A stretch of 64,000 nt of DNA from Heliopora coerulea (taxonomy: Eukaryota; Cnidaria; Anthozoa; Scleralcyonacea; Helioporidae), in the NCBI GenBank assembly GCA_030142905.1, contig JASJOG010000035.1, forward strand, positions 434,001-498,000, read 5' to 3'. The translations under genes and the position numbers were made by a program. How positions within the stretch are numbered: position 1 is the first letter of the stretch; each line of letters opens with the position of its first letter. A model generated the notes under the pieces. It saw nothing but the letters and a program-made list of their open reading frames with translations, ran no database searches and was not told the DNA's origin. Shown piece after piece: positions 23,531-36,400 of this stretch.

Positions 23531-23700
23531 CTGTAGGGAAAAAAAGTCCGGTGAGTAACAAGTTGTCATCGTCATCAAAACGTCGATAAACACAGAGCTT
23601 TTTTTTCCCTATAGGGAAAAAAGTCCGGTGAGTAAAAAGTCATTACGTCGAGCAACATAGGGCTCTTTCCCTGTGGGGAAAAACGTCCGGTGAGTAACAA
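23531..23700. repeat. three copies of a short unit ending GTCCGGTGAGTAA
   Basis: Copies start near 23531, 23607 and 23668. Each runs CCCTRTRGGGAAAAA, then GTCCGGTGAGTAA, with about 60-75 bp between starts. The first copy overlaps the acceptor of the candidate exon at 23530, and each copy also carries a GTGAGT donor-like hexamer on the plus strand. Confidence 0.6.
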
Positions 23701-24590
23701 GTTATCGTCACCACGTCGAGCAACGCGGGTGCAACTTCAAATTTCGAAGAGCAGGGGTCGACGGGCAATGTCAAGGCACATTCACGACGATTTTGGCTAT
23801 TTCGAGTACAACAGATCGACCTGGCTTTGGGAAATGGGGACCAGAAAACTGTCGTTAACAGGACAGGCGTAAGACTTGGTATAAAAATGGCAGTGGTCAT
23901 AACCCCTTGAACCCCTCTCTAGTTGCGCCCCTGCAACATGATCAATAATGTATAAATACATATATTTGGGATTTTTCTTGGGGAGTTGCCCCTGCTCCCC
24001 CCCCCTCCGCAATGTACCACCACTGTGTACACCAGTAAGTGGGGACAAGGTGACCATCTTTGCACGGCGTAATAACGAAGTCGGGGAAAGCCCAGACGTC
24101 ACGTGGATTTGTCACCTTTGCTATGAGCGACCTCTCGGTCATTTGTCCCCGGCTGTCAGTGACCTTTTATCATTAGGGGTTTGGTTAGGGTTAGAATGAG
24201 GATTAAGATTAGTCGTGTACTTTTATTTCAGTATTATATGTCAATTATAATGCCATTCATCCCCTGGGATAAGTGAGTGACTGGGATCAAACTAGGCGTC
24301 TCTTATCCCCGAGGACCATTCATCGGACATCGCTGTTACGTCAGTTCACAAGTCAATGTCGCTTCGAAGTTTTTCATGTTTATATCCCAACGATAAGCCA
24401 CAGCATTTCTTTGCAAAACATAAATATTTAGCAGTAATTTTGAACTTCATAAAAAGAGGCGACAAAACCAATATGTTGTTTTTTCCGAATTAATCTCATG
24501 TTACTGATCTTGACTTGTCCAATGCTGTATTCCGATCATTTTACGGGAGTCGCGCATAGTTCCGAGGTAGCTCCGATTCTGGGGAGATAC

Positions 24591-24670
24591 AGCCAATCAA
24601 ATTTGAGGCCACAAAAGGCGCGAAAACTGTACTGATGTTTTGTGCTGTTTGCTGCAGCCATTTTGATTTG
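24591..24670 (+). promoter_or_regulatory. promoter-like segment with CCAAT and E2F-type sites
   Basis: AGCCAATCA at 24591-24599 is followed 17 bp later by GGCGCGAAAA at 24617-24626, an E2F-type site, and then by GCCATTTTG near 24657, an YY1-like core. The grouping and spacing resemble the start of a housekeeping gene, yet no exon is recognised downstream. It could be a non-coding RNA promoter or chance. Confidence 0.25.
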
Positions 24671-24724
24671 GAAGAAGAAACATTTACCGAAGAAGGCAAG
24701 AATTTCAAAACTAACTTATTTGAA

Positions 24725-24815
24725 AACTTGAGCTAAGTATTTCCTATATCTTTAAAGTACGAATCGATCTGACCGACTCTTACTTTAAAGATGTAGTAAA
24801 TACCAAGCTCAAGTT
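24725..24815. repeat. imperfect 35-bp inverted repeat (hairpin)
   Basis: Arms 24725-24759 and 24781-24815 are inverted copies sharing AACTTGAGCT, TATTT and ATCTTTAAAGTA, with about 20 bp of loop. It could be a short foldback transposon end pair or a structured RNA; nothing in it codes. Confidence 0.5.
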
Positions 24816-25634
24816 CCGTCAGGAGTAGATAGAACATATGAACATTTAAATGTTTAACTTCAAGTTAATAATTATCAATTGTTTTGTAGGAGAGACATGA
24901 GCGAAGTATGCTCGCATGTGATATGACAATAGAGTGAGGCCATTGCTTTGCAGAATGCAATTTAAAAAGTGAGGAGTTTGTCAAAACCTTGGTTGGAAAT
25001 TCGTTTAAAAGTAAGAATTAACTATTTTCTGTAGTTTTTTTTGTGAAATTGATATTGAAGCAAAGCCTAAACAAATGCCATGAAATTATCAGATAAAAGG
25101 CTTTTTTAACAAATAGAAAATTGCTTCAGTGTCTCTGCACTGTGATAGAAACATGAATGATGTCATTTCCATTGGTGCTAATTAACTGGCAAACCTAGAC
25201 TTGACCTGGCCATTGCATCATAGTACCATGGAAGAATGGTTAGTCATTGTACTATGGGATGATGGCACAATGGTCATTCCTTGCCTGGCAAAGTATGACC
25301 CCTTTGGCTTGATACCTTTAGAGGAATCTGGTGATTAGTACTTTTTTATAGCCACAAAACTTATTCTTTTTGAAATCTTTGTAAAACACTGTGTAAAAGC
25401 TCTGCTGATGGAGCATGTTGGAGACTGTTTGTCCTCACAGTTTCCTGTTGTCATTAGAAAGACTAGTTAGTTTCAAACCTAATAAGGCATGTGCTATCTT
25501 AGTTGAATGACCTGACAGGCAAGTCTAAATTCAGGATGGAGTCTAAAATGAGTGACAGTTGATGCCACTAAAACAGAGGATTCAAAGTTTCCTGTAGAAA
25601 AATTATAATATTATTGTGGTTATGAATTCAGAAA

Positions 25635-25828
25635 GACATGTTTGAGGAAGTTGATCGTCCAGGTTAGTGTAGTCTTGAGAAAGACTGTTGGTTGAAGTGA
25701 CTGATGTTTCGACAGCCTTAGCAGCAGTCATCTTCAGAGTCAAAAGGGTGTCGAAACGTCAGTCACTTCAACCAACAGTCTTTCTCAAGACTACACTAAC
25801 CTGGACGATCAACTTCCTCAAACATGTC
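25635..25828. mobile_element. long near-perfect foldback element
   Basis: Two arms of about 80 bp (25635-25715 and 25747-25828) are almost perfect inverse copies, starting GACATGTTTGAGGAAGTTGA and ending with its complement. The loop is about 30 bp. The near-perfect arms imply a young or recently mobile non-autonomous element; no reading frame. Confidence 0.75.
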
Positions 25829-26486
25829 ATGATTCTCCCAGGTTCAAACCATTTACTTTAATTCAGAAAGAATGGGACTGTTTTCAAGAATAGACTTGCT
25901 GGAGTGGTCAAAAGTGTAATGAAAATCAGTTTTAGAGCCATTAGGTTTTTCTGTAGCATAACAATTTTGGAAGAATTCCATGTTCATGTTCAAAGAACAG
26001 TACAAAGCAGTCAAGAGACTAACCCTGCATTATGTCCATGTTAATGTTATGTCAGGTGACCCAGTTTCTGCTTCTTCTATCTGGGACTGATAAATGGTTT
26101 TATATGTATAAGTAGAAGTTGAATTTTAGCATTAACTATGATTTTAGTAAATATTATTCTTGTTAGTGTCCATCACAAGGTTTCAGGTTGCTCATGTTAG
26201 GGTCCTTTTTATAAAGATTGCATATATTTGTTCAGGGATGCAATCAAGATTTCTCAAAATATTTAAAATATTGTTGATTATAGTGTTCCTTAATTCACAT
26301 ATAACACATTTCCTCCTGTAACTATAAATTCTGGGATTGAACATAAATTCTGGTAGCCACAACAGGAGCAGTGACTGGAACAACAACAAAAAATGCAGTT
26401 TAACAAAAAAAAAAAAAAAACACAAACTCAACGGAGCTGTAATTACTCCCATTGTCCCCAATAGCAGCAGCCTTGATTCAAAAAAA

Positions 26487-27419
26487 TTACTCCATAATTT
26501 TTTTGACCAAATTATAGTGATTGACAAAAAAGGCCAGTGGCAATAGATGAATTGGAGAATGATTTGAAATTACTGAGAGTTTTTTAAGTTTATTTGGGAA
26601 GTTTTCCCTACCTCCATATTCTGTGCCAGAACCAATTGATATTGTAGTACTTAACGATTTGTCGAACACAGGATTCGTTTTATTTGAAACCCCACCAACT
26701 GAATTAGGTCTTTCATAATTTAACGAAGATGATGGGCTGCCCCAGTTAGATAGGGAGTTGTACACGTGGCTGTTTGATGATGTCGCAGACCCAGATTTTT
26801 TCATGTTTTCGTGTCGGGGCGTTGTTGGAGGTCCAAACTGAGAATGTGATCGTAGGCTAGTTGGTGGTCTTTCGCTCCTCGGAGTTACTCCACGGAAGGC
26901 TGAGTAAGGCTGTGATGCCTGTGAAGATGAAGCATCTCTCAAGAAATCGTGGTGACTCTCCTAAAAATGAGACAAAAAAACGCAATAATCTTTAATGTCT
27001 GATATGCTGTTTGAAAGCTTGTTATGAAACTGGCGTTGAATAGCTGTCATTCAAAGATTGTATCTGATTAAAACCCTAAAAAGTCGTGTGCTTGTTAGCA
27101 GATTAAATTAAGCTATGTAACGTTAGTAACCTACCATCGACCGTTTGCTCTGGTGATCCTTTACACGTGATTGTGAACTCAGTCGCGAGTTTCGTTCTTG
27201 GGAATGAACGTGTCTGTTTGGTCTTCCAAGCTCACTTGTCCTGTGAGAACTTTTGTATGATGGTGCTGGTTCATGTTCTGGGAATAATCCACTTTTATAG
27301 TATGGCTTTTGAGGTTTCTTTCCGGATGATGTGTTCTTGGAGTGACAAGCAATGAGTATTGCTGCAACCACGCCAATTAGAAACACGGTTCCAACTACTG
27401 TACCAATAATGACTGGTAA
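26487..27419 (-). CDS. giant gene: transmembrane helix and cytoplasmic tail
   Basis: Exons 27135-27419 and 26487-26960. The first starts [20 protein letters not shown] and [11 protein letters not shown]: a single transmembrane helix, then a basic stop-transfer. The tail of about 225 residues is Ser/Arg-rich, with PAPSY and an NPVF motif of the endocytic-sorting type. I read the last exon to TAA at 26487-26489, but after TEYGG a donor-like GTAGGG (26605-26610) could lead to a further exon; the last ~40 residues are then intronic. No tyrosine-kinase or catenin-binding signature is seen. Confidence 0.75.
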
Positions 27420-30400
27420 CTAAATTGCGAAGAAAGGAAACGCAACTTGTCAGTTCGTGGAAATTGTGAGAAGATTTTGTGCATCTCTTCTCGCATTGTC
27501 TGCGTCATAGCAGCACACAACAAAGCCTCCACGATTGCTGGACAAAAAATTTCGGGATAAATACGGTCAACGCTCTAAGAATATCATGGTGTATTAGCTA
27601 GTACAACTGACGGTACGTTCCAAAAAACAAGAGTTAAAGCAGAATCGTCTGTTTCTTTTTAAACCACTTTAACGGAATGATGGTGTGGTGTTTCAACATG
27701 GCGTTTTCCTATAAAGACCGTCGTTTAAATTTACTTGTGTGTGTGCACACAAAAATTGGTCTTTGGTAGTGTAAATACGAGGATTATCGATTACTTGGTT
27801 AAGAAACCAAGAGCATGCATGTAAACCTGCAATCTGGTGTAGACTTTCTGCATGACAAAAGTATAGTGTCTGGCAATACGAAGAAAATCTTAGTGCATGA
27901 CAAAAGTATAATGTCTGGCAATACGAATAAAATTTTAGTGGTACTCTCTAAGAGGCACTTGTAAACACGTTGGGCATATGTTGTTTTACGATATTGAGGC
28001 CTGGGGCAATAGAAGTTTGGTTGAGGTGCTACTGCAAAGATGGGTAACGTATCCCTTTATCCGATCGTCGTCTTCTTGGTCCCCTGATTCATACTTATAT
28101 CTTTGAATTAAACTCATTCAACAAGCTTCTCAAGGTTTGTTTACTGAACTTCCTGAGCAGGTTTCTTTTACGGTGGGATAAGGGGGAAATTACACACCTT
28201 GAAAATAGTTTCCCCCCTTTGAAACTTCAATATCTCAATCCTGAAAACGGTTAGAAACAAGATTATAGTGACATATGTGAGTGTACTGCGCATGTACGTG
28301 TAATTATTGCAAAAGCACGTGTGGTCACTTGTTTCTGAACGTTGCGGCATTAACATAACTGTAAATTTTTTACCTGAAGAAAGTTTGACAAATTATTTGG
28401 TGTACTGGTGTTAACTGTGTACTGTGAAAGTATTTGTCAGCCAGGAATTTTTACGAGCTTCAAGTTTTTCTTAGTTTACAGTATTTGAAAATCTGATTGC
28501 GATTTTTGACCTCCCTCAGTGGACCAGACTATATCAGAATCTGTTCTGCAGGATCGATCTACAAGTCATATTTTCTGAGGGTTTTACCACCAAAACTCCT
28601 CAGACTAATACCCATCAAACTATTTTACTACTTTTGAAAAAAAAGAAACTGTTCCCTAACTAAAATGACCAACTTACCATTGATGAATTACCATCCTGTA
28701 TCGCCACAGAAGGCACATAGGTCTGATTTTCCACTTTAATACTGTTGCTTTTTAAAGCTACTCCATTGAAATCCACGGTAAAGCCATTGTCAGAGTTAAC
28801 GTCGCTAGCGATTCTGTTGAGTGCCTCGTTTTGTGTTGACTCTGTGGTAATCATATCAAATGTTGCGATGACACTTCCTCTACGTAACGTAAAGTGTACA
28901 AATATGACCCCTGGATTTTGTAACGTCAATGTCGCATTCAGCGCCGCAATGAAACTAGCTTCGTTTCCGAGAATAACTGCATCGTAATCCACATTTGGAA
29001 AAGTCAGTTCGAGTTCAGTTTTCACTTCTGGATCGCTGGATTGAGTTGGGACGAACGCCACCTCGACATTGAAAGTTACATTGACGGATCGCCGCAGGCC
29101 AGCTGGGGCTTTGTCTTCTACCTTTATCACCAAATCGTATGCTTTTGTCGTTTTGTAGTCCAATATCTTTTCCAAGAAGATGATGCCTTACATAAAATAA
29201 ATGAATGAATTAAGGAAATCGTAAAACCAGCAAGAATGATTGATCATATATTGTATAAGATGATGATGTTCATTAAGATTATTAACACCAAGTTTCGTAG
29301 TGAATCCATGTCCAATAGGAATCGGTGAAACTCTAGCTGACCGCGCTAGGAAAGAAGTACTTAACACTTAGGTTTCCTTTTCTGGCGTTTTACCCACTGA
29401 TTTACGAAGCCAAGCAAACTCTCCCCCCCCCAAAAAAAAAAGAGCTTGGCTCAAAACAGACTAGAAACTTAGTACATAACATCTGACTATAGTAAACAGT
29501 AGCATATTGAAGATGAGGGAATGAATTCAAGTAACGGCCACGTAGAGAATTTTCTTATTTTTCCAGTATGGTCTGGTTATCTTACAAAATACAACGTTTA
29601 ATATGACAAAAAACAAAGCGTTATCATTATGGCGAAACGTACAGTACTACAATGTAATGTATCATCATCAGATGTTTACATTTTCTTACCTGAACTTTGG
29701 TTGATGCTGAAGTACCCTTGGTCGTTTCCGCTAACTATTGTGTAAGTCAGTTTACCGTCATTTCCATAATCCCGATCACTACCAATAATCTGCCCAACGA
29801 CAGTCTTGACCGTCGAGTTCTCATTCATCACTGTTTTTCTATCACCACCTTCGACGCTTGGTGTGAACTCGTTAACTCCTATGATCTGAATATTCAGTGA
29901 TTCGTTCGCAGTTAACGGCGGAGAGCCTTCATCGCGTGCCTCAATTATCAGTCTGTAACTTGCACCCGAGGCGTGCGTTTTTGTCTCCAAATCTAAGGAC
30001 TGATTTACTTTGACGTCACCGGTGTTTGAATCAATCTTAAAGTATCCAAGTAAATTTCCGGAAATAACAGCGAACCTTACCACGCCGTTGGGCCCTGAAT
30101 TTGCATCGGTCACGTTAGCTTTTATGATCACTGTATCAACGGGAGCATCCTCTTGAACTATTCTGTCTGGTAAGCTTTGAGAAAAGACTGGAGCAGTGTT
30201 TTCGAAATTCTTTACGTCGATATTCAATTGCATCGAATTTATTTTTCGTGATCCTAGTGGTGCTAAATCTGTTACTTCGATTGTCAGATTAATTTGGAAA
30301 GGTACTGGTGTATGGTCCAGTTCTTTGGCAACTGTTACTTCGCCATTATTCCTGTTAATAGCGACGTAGCCATCATCATTTCCAGCACTGATGGAATATT

Positions 30401-33400
30401 CTAAGTTACCATCAATACCAAAGTCCGCGTCAGACGCATTGACTTGATAAACAACAGTAGACTGTGGACTGTTATGAGCTACTGTAATGTAATCTTTAGT
30501 TTTCTCAAGTGCAGGTGTGAATTCGTTTACTCCGTTCACCTGAATGGTCATACTTTCAGTTGCAGCGTTCGACGGTATACCTTGATCTCGTGCCTCAATA
30601 GTCAACGTATACGTAAGGCCCTGGGCGTGACTTTCGGTTTCCAAGTCTAAGGATTTGTTGACTTTAACTTCACCCGTGCTTGACTCAATCTTGAAGAATT
30701 CAAGAGAATTACCAGCAGTAATACTAAATGTAATGACTGCATTTACTCCCAGGTCAGCATCAGTTGCCTGCACTTGCGCTACTACGGTGTCGACTGGAGC
30801 TTGTTCTGACACTTGTGCTGGTGGAATTGGCAGATTGAACACTGGACTGTTGTCATTATAATCCGTTATAATTATGCGGAGAACCATTGTCGATGTTTTC
30901 CGGAACCCTACTAGTGCTAAATCGGTTGCCTCAATTGTTAAATTTATTCCGTTAGGTATTGTTTCACGATCAAGTGTCTTGGCAGTGGAGACAATGCCAG
31001 TTTGCGAGTTTATTTTAAAGTATCCTGCTGTGTTTCCACCAGTAATGGAATACTGAACATCACCATCTGTACCATAGTCTGCATCGTTGGCTGTGGCTTG
31101 ATAAACGTCGGTGGATGACGATGCGTCCTCGCGAATGGTAGTTGTATGCTCGGTTTCATTAAACACAGGCTCAAACTCGTTCACTGCAGTGACTTGGAAA
31201 TTGAGAGATTTTGTAGAGGTCAGCGGAGGTGTACCATGGTCCCTTGCCTGGATTGTCAGCGTGTAAGTTAAGCCACTTGCATGGTTCTGCGTCTCCAAAT
31301 CTAGTGACTTGTTGGCTTTGATTTCACCGGAGTTTTGATCGATTTTGAAAAGTCCTAGAGAATTTCCGGAAATTATACTGAAGCTTACCACGCCATTTGG
31401 TCCAGGGTTTGCATCCGTCACGTTAATTTTCAAGATGGTTATGTCTGGAGGAGTATCCTCGGACACTGTGCTATCCAATGAACCAGGAGAAAAGACCGGA
31501 GCAGTATTTCCGACGTATAAAACGTTAATTTTCAGGGACATATTTGCTGTTTTCCTTGCAGTTGCTAAAACTGCCAGATCGGTAACTCCAATTGTCAAGT
31601 TAAGTCCATTGGGTGTGGCAAGGTAATCAAGCTGTTTGGCGACTTTTACTTCACTGCTGTTCTGATCAACGGTAAAGTACCCATCATCGTTCCCATTAAG
31701 TATCGAGTATTCCAATGCTCCATCAGTACCAGCATCTCCGTCAGTCGCATTTACGTAATACACTGCAGTGAATAGTGTGGTGTTTTCAGGTACTGTGACG
31801 TTATCCCTTCCTTTGTTAAATCTAGGTGGATATTCGTTCACTCCGTTCACTTGAATGGTGATTTTTTCTGTTGAAGCAAGTGGCGGTACACCGTTGTCGC
31901 GTGCCTCCACAGTTAACGTATATCGAAAATCTTGGTTGTGGCTCTGTGTTTCCAAGTCTAAGGACTTCTTTACTTTGATTTCACCAGTTGTTGAGTCAAT
32001 GTCAAAGAAACCAAGAGAATTACCAGCGATAATACTAAAGGTGATGGCTGCGTTTACTCCTAGGTCGGCATCAGTTGCCTGCACTTGCTCGATGACAGTG
32101 CCGATTGAATCTTGTTCAGATACACTTAAACTTGGAATGGGCAGATTAAAGACGGGGCTATTATCATTGTAATCCATTATCTCAATGTGAAGTTCCATTG
32201 TAGTGGTTTTGCGTTGTCCTATGTCGGCTAAATCCGTTGCTTCGATCGTCAGGTTAATTCCATATGGCGTGGTCTCGCGATCTAGTAGCCTAGCAACAGA
32301 TACCATTCCAGTTTGTGAATTGATAGAAAAGTACTCTACGGCGTCACCTGGAATGATCGAATATTCGATGTCACCATCTGTACCATAGTCACTGTCATTG
32401 GCTCTTGCTTTGTAGAATTGCGTAGATACTAAGGCATTCTCTTGAACACTTGTGGTATCACTGGCCTCATCAAACTCAGGTGTAAATTCATTCACTTGAC
32501 TTACTTGGATTGCGAGATTGGCTGAAGTTGCTCGTGGTGGGGTACCTTGATCCCGTGCTTCGATAGTTAAGCTATAACTCAGACCCTGTACATGCGTCAC
32601 GGTTTCTAAATCTAAGGATTTGTTCACTTTGACTTCGCCTGTGTTTGTATCGATTTTAAAGAAACCAAGAGAATTACCAGGAGTAATACTATATGTAATG
32701 GCTGCATTTACTCCGATGTCGGCATCAGTTGCCTGCACTTGCGCTACGACGGTGTCGACTGGAGCTTGTTCTGACACTTGTGCTGGTGGAATTGGCAGAT
32801 TGAACACTGGACTGTTGTCATTATAATCCGTTATAATTATGCGGAGAACCATTGTCGATGTTTTCCGGAACCCTACTAGTGCTAAATCGGTTGCCTCAAT
32901 TGTTAAATTTATTCCGTTAGGTATTGTTTCACGATCAAGTGTCTTGGCAGTGGAGACAATGCCAGTTTGCGAGTTTATTTTAAAGTATCCTGCTGTGTTT
33001 CCACCAGTAATGGAATACTGAACATCACCATCTGTACCATAGTCTGCATCGTTGGCTGTGGCTTGATAAACGTCGGTGGATGACGATGCGTCCTCGCGAA
33101 TGGTAGTTGTATGCTCGGTTTCATTAAACACAGGCTCAAACTCGTTCACTGCAGTGACTTGGAAATTGAGAGATTTTGTAGAGGTCAGCGGAGGTGTACC
33201 ATGGTCCCTTGCCTGGATTGTCAGCGTGTAAGTTAAGCCACTTGCATGGTTCTGCGTCTCCAAATCTAGTGACTTGTTGACTTTGATTTCACCGGAGTTT
33301 TGATCGATTTTGAAAAGTCCTAGAGAATTTCCGGAAATTATACTGAAGCTTACCACGCCATTTGGTCCAGGGTTTGCATCCGTCACGTTAATTTTCAAGA

Positions 33401-36400
33401 TGGTTATGTCTGGAGGAGTATCCTCGGACACTGTGCTATCCAATGAACCAGGAGAAAAGACCGGAGCAGTATTTCCGACGTATAAAACGTTAATTTTCAG
33501 GGACATATTTGCTGTTTTCCTTGCAGTTGCTAAAACTGCCAGATCGGTAACTCCAATTGTCAAGTTAAGTCCATTGGGTGTGGCAAGGTAATCAAGCTGT
33601 TTGGCGACTTTTACTTCACTGCTGTTCTGATCAACGGTAAAGTACCCATCATCGTTCCCATTAAGTATCGAGTATTCCAATGCTCCATCAGTACCAGCAT
33701 CTCCGTCAGTCGCATTTACGTAATACACTGCAGTGAATAGTGTGGTGTTTTCAGGTACTGTGACGTTATCCCTTCCTTTGTTAAATCTAGGTGGATATTC
33801 GTTCACTCCGTTCACTTGAATGGTGATTTTTTCTGTTGAAGCAAGTGGCGGTACACCGTTGTCGCGTGCCTCCACAGTTAACGTATATCGAAAATCTTGG
33901 TTGTGGCTCTGTGTTTCCAAGTCTAAGGACTTCTTTACTTTGATTTCACCAGTTGTTGAGTCAATGTCAAAGAAACCAAGAGAATTACCAGCGATAATAC
34001 TAAAGGTGATGGCTGCGTTTACTCCTAGGTCGGCATCAGTTGCCTGCACTTGCTCGATGACAGTGCCGATTGAATCTTGTTCAGATACACTTAAACTTGG
34101 AATGGGTAGATTAAAGACGGGACTATTATCATTGTAATCCATTATCTCAATGTGAAGTTCCATTGTGGTGGTTTTACGTTGTCCTATGTCGGCTAAATCC
34201 GTTGCTTCGATCGTCAGGTTAATTCCATATGGCGTGGTCTCGCGATCTAGTAGCCTAGCAACAGATACCATTCCAGTTTGTGAATTGATAGAAAAGTACT
34301 CTACGGCGTCACCTGGAATGATCGAATATTCGATGTCACCATCTGTACCATAGTCACTGTCATTGGCTCTTGCTTTGTAGAATTGCGTAGATACTAAGGC
34401 ATTCTCTTGAACACTTGTGGTATCACTGGCCTCATCAAACTCAGGTGTAAATTCATTCACTTGACTTACTTGGATTGCGAGATTGGCTGAAGTTGCTCGT
34501 GGTGGGGTACCTTGATCCCGTGCTTCGATAGTTAAGCTATAACTCAGGCCATGTACATGCGTCACGGTTTCTAAATCTAAGGATTTGTTCACTTTGACTT
34601 CGCCTGTGTTTGTATCGATTTTAAAGAAACCAAGAGAATTACCAGCAATTATACTGTAGGTAATGACGGCATTTACTCCGATGTCGGCATCAGTTGCTTG
34701 CACTTGCTCAACGACAGTACCGACAGCAGCTTGTTCAGGCACTTCTCCATTTGCAATTGGCAGATTAAAGACTGGACTGTTATCATTAACATCTGTTATG
34801 TGAACTTGAAGCACCATTTTCGAGGTGTTTGGCGACCCTGATGCTCCTAAACCTGTCGCTTCGACAGTCAAATTAACACCTAACGGAGTAGTTTCACGAT
34901 CAAGTTGCTTAGCCACGGATATTATCCCAGTCTGTGGGTCAATGATGAAGTACCCTGAATCATTTCCATCTATAATGGCATAATGGATTTCACCATATTT
35001 ACCATAATCACTGTCATTTGCACGTGCTTGGTAGATTTCGGTAGATAGTGATATGTTCTCCGGTACAGAAACCCTATCGATCGTCGTTTGGAACTCTGGA
35101 TGGAATTCGTTGACGTTCGTTACAGTAATTGTGACAGTTTTAACACTTGAAACTAAAGATGGCATGCCATGATCTCTGGCAGCAACTTCTAGGATTTCGG
35201 TGAAATTTTCTTTTTGTAACTTGTCAAGGTCAACGGAGGCTGAAAAGGTAGACGATAATAAATGTTACTATAGAGATCATCTGAACTTGTTAAGGGAATA
35301 AAGGATTGTCAGCAAGAACTTATTGTTCATAAGAACGTTAATACTTTAGTTAGTAGCTTGTTAAAACCTCCTTTAAAATAGTTGCGCGAATTTTGTTTGG
35401 CTTATAACTTCAGATGAGTAGTATAGAATTAACTCTTTCAAGGCGGGAGCTCTCCTCTTGACGAGTAAAATCGTCTGGCGTTAGCCAGAGTAAAATAATA
35501 GACGTCTTATGTCGCTAGGAAAGAGTTAATGCGCGATAAAAGATCCGATAACTGCAGTTCTTAGTCTACACTGCACATACGCAATGAACGGAGGCGACTT
35601 TCAAAAAGTGGGACACGACTTATTGAGCGTTGTCTATGTTATGGACTCCTATTCTTTAATTCGTGTTCCTTTCTGGAAAACCATTGAAGTTGTCAAAACC
35701 ATTGAAGTTGTGCAAGGGAAAGACAATATTCAGACGTAAACTTTGCACGTGTTGCTGGTTGTTTGCGCTAAAACATTCTACGCACGTGCAGTTAAGGTTG
35801 CCTTGGATTAGGTTTCTCACGAAAGCCGTTATTTGAATTGTGCAGCTGCGTTATTAATACTACAGTATGGTTTACTGAAGAAGTAGTTTAATAAATACAA
35901 GACTACCGTATACTTACCATTCAGTGTTATCTCCCCCGTCGTTTTGTTTAAGGCAAACCAGCCTGCGCTATTTCCCGACATTATCTGAAAGGTAACTGCG
36001 GCATTCTCTCCATCATCCAAGTCAGTAGCCGATAGGGTGACTATTAAACTACCTTTAGTAATATTTTCAGGTATTACAATTATGGGCGGAGCTGTAATGA
36101 CCGGTGGATTATCGTTGACATCGAGAACATCGACTGTCAATTGACCATTTTGATAACGCCTTCGTGGTGGAAGTGACCCATCGTAAGCTGTCACTGTAAG
36201 AATGTGCTGTGCAGTTGTCTCCCGGTCCAGTTGTCCAGCGATTTGTACTATACCGGTCATGTTGTTGATGACGAACTTACCGTCATCATTTCCGGCAGTA
36301 ATAGCGTAATACACTTCCCCTCGAATGCCGGTGTCTTGATCAGTTGCTGTGATGTTAGCAATAATTTCCCCATTTGTGCAGTTTTCCAGGCAACTCGAGG

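Larger units (their letters stand above)
23701..26486. other. intergenic region between FOXRED2 and the giant gene 3' end
   Basis: No convincing exon is seen. It contains a promoter-like segment near 24591, a hairpin at 24725-24815, a dispersed repeat at about 25109-25175 (related to 10688-10765) and a long foldback element at 25635-25828. Part of the left-most 3' UTR of the giant minus-strand gene may also lie here. Confidence 0.5.

Noticed and set aside
24170..24205. GGTTAGGGTTAG run resembling telomere repeat
   Set aside because: Only two imperfect units; too short to be an interstitial telomere tract.
30444..34353. Many plus-strand open frames of 60-105 codons, several present twice
   Set aside because: They are antisense shadows of the long minus-strand cadherin exon and appear twice because that exon contains the 1,965-bp duplication.
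30757..34645. Possible CRISPR-like or satellite array
   Set aside because: The periodicity is that of cadherin-repeat codons (about 327 bp) within a coding exon of an animal genome.
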